From NCBI RefSeq assembly GCF_023016525.1, contig NZ_JALKCG010000001.1:310001-374000 (forward strand): a stretch of 64,000 nt of DNA, written 5' to 3'. A program made the translations under genes and the position numbers. Below, in pieces: positions 39,840 through 49,030 of this stretch. The notes under the pieces are model-generated. The model was not told the DNA's origin. It did no database searches and was given only the letters and a program-made list of their open reading frames with translations. This stretch comes from Ancylobacter koreensis. GTDB taxonomy: Bacteria > Pseudomonadota > Alphaproteobacteria > Rhizobiales > Xanthobacteraceae. How positions within the stretch are numbered: position 1 is the stretch's first letter; each line of letters begins with the position of its first letter.

Positions 39840-40534
39840 TCGCCGATGACGAGCCCCTGGCCCGCCGCGCCCTGCGCCGCCTGATGGAGCCGCATGCCGA
39901 CCTCGCGCTGGCGGGCGAAGCCGAGAGCCTCGCCCAGACGCTCGACCTCGTCGCCCGGCTGCGTCCCGATCTGGTGCTGCTCGACATCGAGCTGAACGAC
40001 GGCGACGGCTTCAAGCTGTTCGCCGGCACGCCGGCCCCGCCGCCGGTGATCTTCGTCACCGCCTATGCCGATTACGCGGTCGACGCCTTCGAGGTGGAGG
40101 CCATCGACTATCTGCTCAAGCCCGTCGCCCAGCCGCGCTTCGATCTGGCGCTTGAGCGCGCACGGCGCCTCATCGTGCGACCGGACCGGTCGAACGAGGT
40201 CATCGAGCTGCGGGCGCCCAGCCGTACCGTGCGCGTGCAGCCGGCCGACATTCTCGCCGTGCGCGCGGAGGGCGATTTCAGCCATGTCCATTTCGCCAGC
40301 CAGCCGCCGCTGATGATCCTGCGCAGCCTTGCGCAGTTCGAGGCGCAGCTTCCCTCCCCACCCTTCCTGCGGCTGGGGCGTTCGCTCATCGTCAATTGCG
40401 ACCGCGTGCGCGCCATCGAGGCCCGCTCGCGCGACGCGACGCGGCTGACGCTGGACGGACTGGCCGAGCCCATCCCGCTCGGCCGCGCCGCCGCCCAGCG
40501 GCTGCGGCAGGCGCTGGCGGCGGGGCAAGGCTGA
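39824..40534 (+). CDS. LytTR-family response regulator
   Basis: 236-residue regulator with receiver domain (phosphorylated Asp54 in LVLLDIELNDGDG, acidic pair in LIADDEPLARRA, Lys in YLLKPV at about 104) and a C-terminal LytTR DNA-binding domain (about 130-230) with ADILAVRAEGDFSHVHF and FLRLGRSLIVNCDRVRAI. Partner of the upstream kinase by overlap. LytTR proteins bind paired direct repeats; the nearby promoter instead has an inverted repeat, so the target site is not settled. Confidence 0.93.
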   Translation: MLRILIADDEPLARRALRRLMEPHADLALAGEAESLAQTLDLVARLRPDLVLLDIELNDGDGFKLFAGTPAPPPVIFVTAYADYAVDAFEVEAIDYLLKPVAQPRFDLALERARRLIVRPDRSNEVIELRAPSRTVRVQPADILAVRAEGDFSHVHFASQPPLMILRSLAQFEAQLPSPPFLRLGRSLIVNCDRVRAIEARSRDATRLTLDGLAEPIPLGRAAAQRLRQALAAGQG

Positions 40535-40543
40535 GCGGTCGTG

Positions 40544-41227
40544 TCAGCGTCCGGCCGGCGCCGGAGCCGGCGGCAAAGTCAGGATCTCGGCCAGCGCCAC
40601 CAGCGGCGGCACGAGGAAGCACCACACGCCGGCGACGAGATAGAGCACGGCCGCCGCCGCGCAGCCCGCCGAGAAGCTGGCGAGGAACAGGCCGAAGCGC
40701 CGCAGCCGCTGGCGCACCATCGCCGGGTCGGCCCCGGCCTGCGGCTTCCAGACATGGGTGGCGTCGAGCAGGAGCTGGGTGATCGTGCCGGTCATCACGG
40801 TAGAGGGCGGCGCGTCCGCGAGATGGGTGCGGTGGAGGGCGTTCTGCAGCGCCATGGCGCTGACCAGCGTCATCCCCATCATCACCGCATCGGGCGAATC
40901 GGCGAGTTCCGGGACGCCGAGCTGGATCGCCACCAGCGCGGCATGGGCGAGCAGCACCAGCTTGGCCGCCATCAGTATGCGGAAATCGTCATAACCCCGC
41001 GCCGCCATGGCCTGCCCGAGCAGCCGTGCGCAGACCACCACGACGCAGAACACCGGCACCGCGACGATCTTGGAGAGGGAGGGCATGCGCCCTTCCGCGA
41101 TGGCGGCGGCGAAGGTCACGAGGTTGCCGGTTACATGGGCGGTGAAAAGCCCGTGCAGCGTGACGAAGCCCGCCGTGTCCACGAAGCCCGCATTAAAGCA
41201 GAGCAGATTGGGCAGCAGGGGTTTCAT
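40544..41227 (-). CDS. DUF1275 (YoaK-like) membrane protein
   Basis: 227-residue protein with about six helices. The N-terminus shows CFNAGFVDTAGFVTLHGLFTAHVTGNLV, the DUF1275 signature (G-x-x-D-x-x-x-F and H-x-T-G-N). A middle loop has MALQNALHRTHL and STVMTGTITQLLLD. Function of the family is unknown, often suggested as small transporter. It converges on the LytTR gene (9-bp gap) and is divergent from the MFS gene at 41411. Confidence 0.88.
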   Translation of the reverse strand: MKPLLPNLLCFNAGFVDTAGFVTLHGLFTAHVTGNLVTFAAAIAEGRMPSLSKIVAVPVFCVVVVCARLLGQAMAARGYDDFRILMAAKLVLLAHAALVAIQLGVPELADSPDAVMMGMTLVSAMALQNALHRTHLADAPPSTVMTGTITQLLLDATHVWKPQAGADPAMVRQRLRRFGLFLASFSAGCAAAAVLYLVAGVWCFLVPPLVALAEILTLPPAPAPAGR

Positions 41228-41410
41228 GGCGAATCTACCGGTATCGGGACGCTGCGACTGCTTAGCCCGGATGCGCGATGTTGCAAGTTAGCCATGGGTC
41301 GGCCCCATAGTGCCGCATTCCGCACCCGAGGCTCGCCCGACCCGCCGGCATCCGCTATCCAGCCCTCCCGCTGCGGAATCCGCAGCAAGCGTGCGCAGGA
41401 GAGGCGGCAG

Positions 41411-42937
41411 ATGCACACCGGATCGGAAGCCGCGACGATCTCCCACCTCCGCGCGACGCCGCGCGACTGGCTGGCCCTCGCCGTCATCGCGCTGCCCTGC
41501 CTGGTCTATGCGATGGACCTGACGGTGCTGAACCTCGCCGTGCCGCATCTGGCGCTCGATCTCGCGCCGTCGGCCTCGCAGCTCCTGTGGATCATCGACA
41601 TCTACGGCTTCATGGTCGCCGGCACGCTGATGCTGATGGGCACGCTGGGCGACCGCATCGGCCGGCGAAAGCTGCTGCTGATCGGCGCGGCGGCGTTTGC
41701 CTGCGCCTCCGGGCTGGCCGCGCTCGCCCGCACGGCCGAGCAGCTCATCCTCGCCCGCGCCCTGCTCGGCATCGCCGGGGCGACGCTGGCGCCCTCGACG
41801 CTCTCGCTCATCCGCAACATCTTTCTCGACGACCGCCAGCGCACCTTCGCCATCGGCGTGTGGATCGCCTGCTTCTCCTCCGGCGCGGCGCTCGGGCCGC
41901 TGGTGGGCGGGGTGATCCTCACCTATTTCGCCTGGAACGTGGTGTTCCTCGCCGCCATCCCGGTCATGATCGGCCTGCTCGTGCTCGGCCCGGTCCTGCT
42001 GCCGGAATTCCGCGACGAGGAGGCCGGGCGGCTCGATCTCCTGAGCGCGGCGCAGTCCATCCTCGCCGCGCTGGCGCTGATCTACGGCATGAAGCACATC
42101 GCCGAGCATGGCGTCGGCGGGGAATCGCTCGCCGCCATCGCGCTCGGGCTGATCGTCGGCGCCTTCTTCGTCGCCCGCCAGAAGCGCCTCGCCGACCCGA
42201 TGATCGACCTCGCCCTGTTCCGCAATCCCGGCCTCGGCGCGGCGCTCGGCATCAACGTGACGGCGATGCTCGGCGCCATGGGCATCTTCGTGTTCATCTC
42301 GCAATATCTCCAGCTCGTGCTCGGCATGTCGCCGATGGAGGCGGGGCTGTGGACCGCTCCGTCGGGCCTGTGCTTCGCCATGGGATCGATGGCCACCCCC
42401 GTGCTGGTGCGGCGCTGGCGGCCGGTCGACGTGCTCTCCACCGGGCTCATCCTCGCCACGCTCGGCTTCGCGCTGCTCACCCGGCTCGACGCCGGCGCAC
42501 CCCTGCCGGTGCTCATGGGCGCCATCCCGCTGATCTGCCTCGGCCTCGCGCCCGTCGGCACCATCACCACCGACCTCGTGATGCGCCTCGCCCCGCCGGA
42601 ACGGGCGGGCGCGGCCTCGGCGGTGTCGGAGACCAGCTTCGAGTTCGGCGGCGCGCTCGGCATCGCCGTGCTCGGCAGCCTCGTGGCGGCGAGCTACCGC
42701 GTCGCCATGCAGGATGTCGCGCCGCCCGGCATCCCGCCCGAGCTGCTCGACCCGGCACTGCGCACGCTGGACGCGGCCGTCATCAACGCGGCGAAGCTGC
42801 CGGAGGCCGTCGCCGCGCCGCTGCTGGAGGCCGCCCATGCCGCCTTCGGGCGGGCGCTCGACCATGCGGCGCTGGCCTGCGTGGCGGCGACGCTGTTCGC
42901 CCTGCTCATCGCCCGCGCCCGGCTGCGGCGCGCCTGA
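41411..42937 (+). CDS. DHA2-family MFS drug exporter (SmvA/QacA-like)
   Basis: 508-residue transporter with 14 predicted helices. DHA2 features: MDLTVLNLAVPHLALDLAPS in helix 1, MLMGTLGDRIGRRKLLLIGA between helices 2 and 3, GIAGATLAPSTLSLIRNIF, and SGAALGPLVGGVIL (motif C, antiporter signature). The start ATG follows AGGAGAGG. Likely proton-driven export of cationic dyes, quaternary ammonium compounds or similar. No regulator is immediately adjacent. Confidence 0.92.
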   Translation: MHTGSEAATISHLRATPRDWLALAVIALPCLVYAMDLTVLNLAVPHLALDLAPSASQLLWIIDIYGFMVAGTLMLMGTLGDRIGRRKLLLIGAAAFACASGLAALARTAEQLILARALLGIAGATLAPSTLSLIRNIFLDDRQRTFAIGVWIACFSSGAALGPLVGGVILTYFAWNVVFLAAIPVMIGLLVLGPVLLPEFRDEEAGRLDLLSAAQSILAALALIYGMKHIAEHGVGGESLAAIALGLIVGAFFVARQKRLADPMIDLALFRNPGLGAALGINVTAMLGAMGIFVFISQYLQLVLGMSPMEAGLWTAPSGLCFAMGSMATPVLVRRWRPVDVLSTGLILATLGFALLTRLDAGAPLPVLMGAIPLICLGLAPVGTITTDLVMRLAPPERAGAASAVSETSFEFGGALGIAVLGSLVAASYRVAMQDVAPPGIPPELLDPALRTLDAAVINAAKLPEAVAAPLLEAAHAAFGRALDHAALACVAATLFALLIARARLRRA

Positions 42938-43093
42938 GCGAAGGCAAGCCCGACCGACGGGCGTTCAAAGCCGATAGACCCCGGCGGCGAACGAACCTTT
43001 CCTGTGACATCGTCGCGCCGGCCCTCGGCGCGGCGCGAGGGCCGGCGCCCGAGGCGTTCCCGGGCACGGCTTCTCCCACAGGAGTCCAAGTCC

Positions 43094-44239
43094 ATGAACC
43101 CTCCCCTTCCCCCTTCCTCACGCTACCGGCTGTGGCCGCCGCGACCCGCCCTGCTCGCAGGGCTCGGCGCCACCGGCCTCGTGCTGGGCGTCACCGCCGG
43201 CGCCTTCGCCTATGCCGGCGGCTTTCTCTCGCCCGGCCGGCTGACGCAGACCCGCATCGTCGACCGCTTCGAGGCGATCAACGGCCTGCATCCCGGCTTT
43301 CGGCGCAACCACGCCAAGGGCGTGTGCGTCACCGGCACGTTCGAGAGCAACGGCGCGGGCGCCCGGCTGTCGCGCGCCGGCGTCTTCGCGCCCGGCACCG
43401 TTCCGGTGGTCGGTCGCTTCGCGGTCGGCATCGGCAAGCCCTTCCTGCCGGATAACGAGACCGAGGTCCGCAGCCTCGCGCTCAGCTTCCGCCCCGCTGG
43501 CGGCGAGGAGTGGCGCACCGGCATGAACGACATCCCGGTGTTTCCCGTGAACACGCCGCAGGGCTTCTACGCGCTGATGGCGGCTTCCGCCGCCGATCCG
43601 GCCACGGGCAAGCCCGATCCCGCACGGCTGAAGGCCTTTCTCGACGCGCACCCCGAAAGCGCCCGCGCGCTCGGCCTGATCAAGGCGCGCGCCGTCTCCT
43701 CCGGCTTCGCCGATGCGCGCTATAACGGGCTCGACGCCTTCCGGTTCATTGACGCCGCCGGCCGGTCGACGCCGGTGCGCTGGTCCATGGTGCCGCTGGA
43801 CCCCGTCGTCGCGCAGGCCCCGCCGCCCGCCGGCGCACGCGATCCCAACTATCTCTTCGACGACCTCATCGCCCGCATGGCGACGGGCCCGCTGCGCTAC
43901 CGGCTCGTCGTCACCGCCGCCGCGCCGGGCGACCCGACGGACGACGCCACCGTGGCCTGGCCGGAGGGCCGCGAGCAGGTCGATGCGGGCACGCTGACCC
44001 TCGACCATGTGGAGGCGGAAGGGCCGGGCAATTGCCGCGACATCAATTACGACCCGCTCGTGCTGCCCGACGGAATCGCGCCTTCCGACGACCCGCTGCC
44101 GGCCGCTCGCTCGGCGGCCTATTCGGTCTCCTTCACCCGCCGGGCCGGCGAGGAGAAGACGCCGAGCGAAGTGACGGTGCCGCCCCGCCCGCCGGGCGCG
44201 GCATCCTCCGAAACCCCTCGACCCGCCACGGGAGGCTGA
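43094..44239 (+). CDS. SrpA-like catalase-related peroxidase, membrane-anchored
   Basis: 381-residue heme protein of the small catalase family. An N-terminal signal anchor (about residues 20-43) places the enzyme in the periplasm. Distal heme His73 is in RRNHAKGVCVTGTF; FRPAGGEEWRTGMNDIPVFP is the conserved heme-pocket segment; and SSGFADARYNGLDAFRF near residue 215 carries the proximal-type Tyr. AGGAG precedes the ATG. It is followed three bases later by a cytochrome b561 gene, a common pairing that would supply electrons, making it a periplasmic peroxidase and not a true catalase. Confidence 0.9.
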   Translation: MNPPLPPSSRYRLWPPRPALLAGLGATGLVLGVTAGAFAYAGGFLSPGRLTQTRIVDRFEAINGLHPGFRRNHAKGVCVTGTFESNGAGARLSRAGVFAPGTVPVVGRFAVGIGKPFLPDNETEVRSLALSFRPAGGEEWRTGMNDIPVFPVNTPQGFYALMAASAADPATGKPDPARLKAFLDAHPESARALGLIKARAVSSGFADARYNGLDAFRFIDAAGRSTPVRWSMVPLDPVVAQAPPPAGARDPNYLFDDLIARMATGPLRYRLVVTAAAPGDPTDDATVAWPEGREQVDAGTLTLDHVEAEGPGNCRDINYDPLVLPDGIAPSDDPLPAARSAAYSVSFTRRAGEEKTPSEVTVPPRPPGAASSETPRPATGG

Positions 44240-44241
44240 CC

Positions 44242-44790
44242 ATGAACGCCCCGCGCTTCGCCTTTCTCTCGCGCCTTCTGCACTGGCTGATGGCGGCCAT
44301 GATCCTCGCCATGCTGTTCATCGGCATCGGCATGGTGTCGTCGTTGGCCGATTATCACTGGCTGCTGTCCATCCACCGCCCGCTCGGCATCGCCATACTG
44401 GCGCTGGCGGCGCTGCGGCTGGTCAACCGCCAGCTCAACCCGCCCCCGCCGCTGCCGGCCGACATGCCCCGCGCCATCCGGCTTGCCGCGCACGCCTCCC
44501 ATGTCGCGCTCTACGCGCTGATGTTCGCCGTGCCGCTGGTCGGCTGGGCGATGCTGTCGGCCGGCGGCTATCCGGTGGTGCTCTACGGGACGCTGCAGCT
44601 GCCGCCGATCCTGCCGCTGGACGTGGCGCTCTATGCGGTCCTGCGGACGGCGCACACGGTCCTCGCTTTCGCGCTGTTCGCCGTTTTCCTGCTGCACCTC
44701 GCCGCCGCGCTGATGCACGCCCTCGTCTTCCGCGACGGTGTGCTGGAGAGCATGGCCTCGCTGCGGCCGGGCCGGGGCGGGCAGGGCTGA
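44242..44790 (+). CDS. Cytochrome b561 family protein
   Basis: 182-residue four-helix membrane cytochrome b. Heme-ligand histidines are at LLHWLMA (about residue 14), SIHRPLG (44), AAHASHVAL (around 79-82) and RTAHTVL (about 142). GGAGG lies six bases before the ATG. Probably carries quinol electrons across the membrane to the upstream SrpA-like peroxidase. Confidence 0.93.
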   Translation: MNAPRFAFLSRLLHWLMAAMILAMLFIGIGMVSSLADYHWLLSIHRPLGIAILALAALRLVNRQLNPPPPLPADMPRAIRLAAHASHVALYALMFAVPLVGWAMLSAGGYPVVLYGTLQLPPILPLDVALYAVLRTAHTVLAFALFAVFLLHLAAALMHALVFRDGVLESMASLRPGRGGQG

Positions 44791-44801
44791 CGCGGCGCGC
44801 C

Positions 44802-44836
44802 AAAGAAAAAGACCCCGGCTCGCGGGAGCCGGGGTC
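44802..44836 (-). terminator. Rho-independent terminator (minus strand; hairpin shared)
   Basis: GACCCCGGCT (44811-44820) pairs perfectly with AGCCGGGGTC (44827-44836), six-base loop. On the minus strand the stem is followed by TTTTTCTTT (complement of 44802-44810), giving a textbook intrinsic terminator for the AraC gene. The same hairpin may also stop the cytochrome b561 transcript. Confidence 0.9.
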
Positions 44837-44901
44837 GAGTGAGGCTCCGGGGAAAGAGCCTTGGGGAAGAGGGAGAAGGCCGAAGGAAGAAGGGCAACCG
44901 C

Positions 44902-45783
44902 TCAGTTGCGCGCGCGGTTGGCGCAGCGCCACTGGTAGGGCGTGTCGCCGACGAAGCGGCGGAACACCGTGGTGAAGTGCGCCTGCGTCTGGAAGCCGAC
45001 CGCCAGCGCGATCTCGACCAGCGGGTCGCGGGTCTCCAGCAGCATCTGCTGGGCGCGCTCGATGCGCCGGCGAAGCAGGAATTCGTGCGGGCGCAGCCCG
45101 GTGGCGACGCGGAACTGGGCGGCGAAGTGCATGCGGCTGAGACCCGCCGCCTCCGCCATGCCGGCCAGCGTGACGCTCTCGCCCATATTCTCCTCGATAT
45201 AGGCGAGCACGCGCTTGAACCGCCATTTCGGCAGGCCGGACTTGGGCCGGCGCGGCGCGGTGGCGGGCGTGTCGGCGGGGGCCTCGGCAGGCGCCTCGAT
45301 CGGCGCGATATCGCCCACGGTGAAGGGGGCTTCGGGCAATTCGACATCGGCGAGAGCCGGCGTCGAAAGGAGGCGGGTGACGATGGCGAGGCGCAGCGCG
45401 TCGGCATAGAGGCCGCCGAATTCGCGCCCGTCATGCTCGGCCGCCTCAAGGGCACGGGAGAGCCGGCGGACCACCGGGTCGGCGGCCTGCGTCACCGCCT
45501 CGCGGCCCTTGCCGTCGAGCAGGTCGGCGCAGCGGCCGAGCCCGTGGCGGTCGGCGTCGAGGCGGATGGTCTCGCTGTCCTCGGGGAAGCGGACATCCGT
45601 GGCCGGGGCGGCGCCGATGGCGATGACGACGCCCATATGGCCGAGCCGCACCGAGAAGCCGTCGTCCGGCAGATCGGCCGTGCGGGTCTGGCGGGCCGGC
45701 GCGGCGAGCGAAAAGGCGGAAGCCGTCGGATCGGCACGGCGCGACTGGAAGCGGGCGGTGGTCGGCGAAACGTGGATCGACAT
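44902..45783 (-). CDS. AraC family transcriptional regulator
   Basis: 293-residue regulator. The C-terminal double HTH (about 195-290) reads FKRVLAYIEENMGESVTLAG, AAGLSRMHFAAQFRVATG and VGFQTQAHFTTVFRRFVGDTPYQWR. The N-terminal part is a short, divergent effector domain, with a Pro/Ala-rich linker (IEAPAEAPADTPATAPRRP). Start 45783 has GGAG eight bases upstream. Divergent from the EmrAB genes, so most likely their activator. Confidence 0.92.
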   Translation of the reverse strand: MSIHVSPTTARFQSRRADPTASAFSLAAPARQTRTADLPDDGFSVRLGHMGVVIAIGAAPATDVRFPEDSETIRLDADRHGLGRCADLLDGKGREAVTQAADPVVRRLSRALEAAEHDGREFGGLYADALRLAIVTRLLSTPALADVELPEAPFTVGDIAPIEAPAEAPADTPATAPRRPKSGLPKWRFKRVLAYIEENMGESVTLAGMAEAAGLSRMHFAAQFRVATGLRPHEFLLRRRIERAQQMLLETRDPLVEIALAVGFQTQAHFTTVFRRFVGDTPYQWRCANRARN

Positions 45784-46122
45784 GGCCTTGACTCCATCAT
45801 CCTCGGAGCGGGAGCGAACCGGCCGGCGTTCCGTTCGAAGAAGTGTCCCGCCTGGGCCGGGCACCTTCTCCTGCGGCCCGTCCGGGCAGCGGCTGGTGAT
45901 GGGGACAGAGTAGCGACGGCGGGGAATGCCTCCATTCTACGTGGGTTTCGCCCCTTATATGATGAGTTTGCACGGCCCATACCTTGGTATGCCGACGCCC
46001 CGGCGGCCGGGCCGGCCCGGTCCGCCGCCGATGCGAATTGGAAAGCCGCGTGGGGTTCGGGAAGATGCCCGGGCGGCAGCGGCGCAGCCTTTGGGGAGAC
46101 ACCGTCCCCAGGGAGCGCCCCG
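45784..46122. promoter_or_regulatory. Divergent control region, AraC gene to emrA-like gene
   Basis: 339 bp without a gene. It contains the perfect palindrome CATACC-TT-GGTATG (45978-45991) and just before it an A/T-rich TTATATGATG stretch (45955-45964) that could be a -10 region. The remainder is GC-rich and featureless. Confidence 0.55.
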
Positions 46123-47286
46123 ATGAACGCAGCGACCGATCCGGCAAAACTCGACGCCCGCCCGCTGGCGACCCCGCCCGCGGATCTGGCTGCCGCCATC
46201 TCCCCCCCGACCGCCGCGCCGCCGGCGCCACCCCGCCACCGGCTGCGGCGTGCCTTGACCGGCGTCGCCCTGCTGGCGCTGGTCGCGGGTGCCTCTTTCG
46301 CCGGCTATGAATACTGGACGAACTGGCGCTTCGAGGAATCGACCGACGACGCCTATGTCGAGGCGGACATCGTGCCGATCGCGCCGCAGGTCTCGGGCTA
46401 CCTGACCACGGTGAACGTCACCGACAACCAGCCGGTGAAGAAGGGCGAGGTTCTCGCCGTGATCGACCCGCGCGACTATCAGGCGGCGGTCGATCAGGCG
46501 AGTGCCGACGTCGCCGAGGCCCGCGCCAGCATCGACGACCGCGCCGCCCAGCTCGACGAGCAGCAGGCGGTGATCGCGCAGGCCCGGGCGCAGATCGAAT
46601 CCGACAAGGCGGCGCTCACCTTCGCGCAGCAGAACAACGAGCGTTTCACCAAGCTGGCCAGCGACGGCTTCGGGCCGGTCCAGACCGCGCAGCAGACGGT
46701 GGCGCAGATCGGGCAGGCACAGGCCCTGCTGGCCCGCGACACCGCCGCGCTGGACGCCGCGCAGAAGCAGATCGCGACGCTCGACGCCCAGCTCGCCGAA
46801 GCCCGCGCGACGCTCGCCCATAACCAGGCGGCGCTCGACACCGCGAAGCTGAACCTCGGCTACACCGTGCTGCGCGCCCCGGTCGACGGCGTGGTGGGCG
46901 CGCGCACGTTGCGCGTCGGCCAGTTCGTCGAACCCGGCAACCAGCTTCTCGCCGTGGTGCCGCTGCAGGCGACCTACATCGTCGCGAACTACAAGGAGAC
47001 GCAGCTCACCGACGTGAAGCCGGGCCAAAAGGTGACCGTCTCGGTCGACACCTTCCCCGGCGTCGGCGTGCGCGGCTTCGTCACCAGCCTCGCCCCTGCC
47101 AGCGGGCAGGAATTCGCCCTGCTGCCGCCCGACAACGCCACCGGCAACTTCACCAAGATCGTGCAGCGCATTCCCGTGCGCGTCGACCTCGACCCGACCG
47201 ACCCTCTGGCCGGGCGCCTGCGGCCCGGCATGTCGGTCACCACCACCATCCGCGTCGACGGTGCCCCCGCCGACCCCGCCGGCTGA
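46123..47286 (+). CDS. EmrA/HlyD-type efflux adaptor
   Basis: 387-residue membrane fusion protein. A Pro/Ala-rich cytoplasmic tail precedes one helix (about 45-63). Hallmark ESTDDAYVEADIVPIAPQV and VNVTDNQPVKKGEVLAVIDP form the lipoyl half; an alpha-hairpin rich in Gln/Ala follows; then NLGYTVLRAPVDGVVGAR. Start at 46123 with GGGAG upstream. It works with the downstream EmrB-like pump, 11 bp away, to export toxic compounds across both membranes. Confidence 0.93.
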   Translation: MNAATDPAKLDARPLATPPADLAAAISPPTAAPPAPPRHRLRRALTGVALLALVAGASFAGYEYWTNWRFEESTDDAYVEADIVPIAPQVSGYLTTVNVTDNQPVKKGEVLAVIDPRDYQAAVDQASADVAEARASIDDRAAQLDEQQAVIAQARAQIESDKAALTFAQQNNERFTKLASDGFGPVQTAQQTVAQIGQAQALLARDTAALDAAQKQIATLDAQLAEARATLAHNQAALDTAKLNLGYTVLRAPVDGVVGARTLRVGQFVEPGNQLLAVVPLQATYIVANYKETQLTDVKPGQKVTVSVDTFPGVGVRGFVTSLAPASGQEFALLPPDNATGNFTKIVQRIPVRVDLDPTDPLAGRLRPGMSVTTTIRVDGAPADPAG

Positions 47287-47297
47287 GGAGGCCCGCC

Positions 47298-48872
47298 ATG
47301 GCCAACGCCGTTGCCCTTCCCGCCGGCGCCGTGCCGGTGCCCGCCCGCCCGCAGGGCGCGAGCCTCACCACCTGGGTCGCCGTGTGCGGCTGCATGCTGG
47401 GCGCGCTGATCGCGGTGCTCGACATCCAGATCACCAATTCCTCGCTGCCGCAGATCGAGGGCGGCATCGGCACCGGCTCGGACAACGGCACCTGGATCTC
47501 GACCTCCTACCTGATCGGCGAGATCATCATGATCCCGCTGACCGACTATTTCACCCGGGTGTTCGGCTTCCGCCGCTTCATCCTCGGCGCGACGTGCCTG
47601 TTCCTTGTCTTCTCGGTGGCCTGCGCCTTCGCCACCACGCTCAACCAGATGATCGCCTCGCGCGGTCTGCAGGGCTTCTTCGGCGGCTGCCTCATCCCGC
47701 TCGCCTTCACCAGCGTGCTCACCCGCCTGCCGGCGCACCAGCGCCCCATCGGGCTGGCCGCCTTCGCACTCACCGCCACCTTCGGCCCGGCCATCGGCCC
47801 GACCATCGGCGGCTATCTCACCGAGCAATATGGCTGGCCGACCATCTTCTTCATCAACCTCATCCCCGGCGCGGTGATGCTGGGCCTGCTCATCCCCACG
47901 CTGGAGAAGAGCCCGATGCGGCTCTCTCTGCTGCGCGAGGGCGACTGGTGGGGCATCGCCTTCATGGCGGTGGGCCTCGCCTGCCTGCAGACCGTGCTGG
48001 ACGAGGGCAACAAGGACGACTGGTTCGGCTCGCCGCTCATCGTGCGGCTGTCGGTCGTCGCCGCCCTGTGCCTCGCCATCTTCATCGTCATCGAGTTCAA
48101 GGTGGAAAAGCCGATCCTCCAGCTTCGCCTGCTGGCGCGGCGGAACTTCGCGCTCGGCATCGTCGCCAACACCATCGTCGGCTTCGCGCTGTTCGGCTCG
48201 GTCTATGTGCTGCCGACCTATCTCGACGCGGTGCAGGGCTACAGCGCGCAGCAGATCGGCGCCGTGCTGGGCTGGGTGGGGCTGCCGCAGCTCCTCATCA
48301 TCCCCTTCGTGCCGGCGCTGATGAAGCGGATCGACGCCCGGCTCATGGTGATGATCGGCCTCGCCATCTTCGCCGCGAGCTGCTTCATGAACACCCATCT
48401 GAGCTTCGACGACGGCGGGGACCAGCTCATGACCACCAACATCGTGCGGGCGCTCGGCCAGGCCATCGTGCTCTCGCCGCTCGCCAACATCACCATGTCG
48501 GGCATGCCGGCGGAATTCTCCGGCCAGGCCTCGGGCCTGTTCAACATGATGCGGAGCCTCGGCGGCGCCATCGGCACCGCGATCCTCGCCACCATCATCA
48601 CCAAGCGCGAGCAGTTCCACTCCAACATCATCGGCCAGTCTGTGACGCCCTATGGCGACACGGTGCGCGACTTCCTCGCGCGCACGCAGCATTATTTCAT
48701 GAGCCGGGGCATGACCGACCCGGCGAGCGCCTACCACCAGGCGCAGGTCCTGCTCGGCCAGGAGGTGCACCAGCAGGCGCTGATCATGGGTTTCTCCGAC
48801 ACTTTCGCCGTGCTCGGCGCCGTGCTGCTGGTCGCCGCCCTCGCTGTCGCCTTCACGCGCCGTCCGGCCTGA
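47298..48872 (+). CDS. EmrB-type DHA2 MFS efflux pump
   Basis: 524-residue, 14-helix transporter. The first helix shows MLGALIAVLDIQITNSSLPQI (the EmrB LD-x-x-I/T-x-N pattern), the loop IPLTDYFTRVFGFRRFILG, RGLQGFFGGCLIPLAF, and ATFGPAIGPTIGGYL (motif C). AGGAGG precedes the ATG. Operon partner of the EmrA adaptor and probably regulated by the divergent AraC protein. Confidence 0.94.
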   Translation: MANAVALPAGAVPVPARPQGASLTTWVAVCGCMLGALIAVLDIQITNSSLPQIEGGIGTGSDNGTWISTSYLIGEIIMIPLTDYFTRVFGFRRFILGATCLFLVFSVACAFATTLNQMIASRGLQGFFGGCLIPLAFTSVLTRLPAHQRPIGLAAFALTATFGPAIGPTIGGYLTEQYGWPTIFFINLIPGAVMLGLLIPTLEKSPMRLSLLREGDWWGIAFMAVGLACLQTVLDEGNKDDWFGSPLIVRLSVVAALCLAIFIVIEFKVEKPILQLRLLARRNFALGIVANTIVGFALFGSVYVLPTYLDAVQGYSAQQIGAVLGWVGLPQLLIIPFVPALMKRIDARLMVMIGLAIFAASCFMNTHLSFDDGGDQLMTTNIVRALGQAIVLSPLANITMSGMPAEFSGQASGLFNMMRSLGGAIGTAILATIITKREQFHSNIIGQSVTPYGDTVRDFLARTQHYFMSRGMTDPASAYHQAQVLLGQEVHQQALIMGFSDTFAVLGAVLLVAALAVAFTRRPA

Positions 48873-48895
48873 CGGCCGCCGCAGCGTCGGCACAG

Positions 48896-48917
48896 CGTGC
48901 GAAACCGCAATCGCACG
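48896..48917 (+). terminator. Hairpin after emrB-like gene
   Basis: CGTGCGA (48896-48902) and TCGCACG (48911-48917) are perfect inverted copies, with outer CAGC/GCTG able to extend the stem past a bulge. It lies 24 bases after the stop codon. No T-tract, so termination efficiency is uncertain. Confidence 0.45.
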
Positions 48918-49030
48918 GCGCTGCGGAAAGACCGCGCGATCCCCGGCCGGCAATCTCGCACCGTCGCCCGTGCTCGCCTAAAGTAACCCCTTCCGGAAAC
49001 GCCGGAGAGGGCGCTCGCGCGGGGGAGGCG

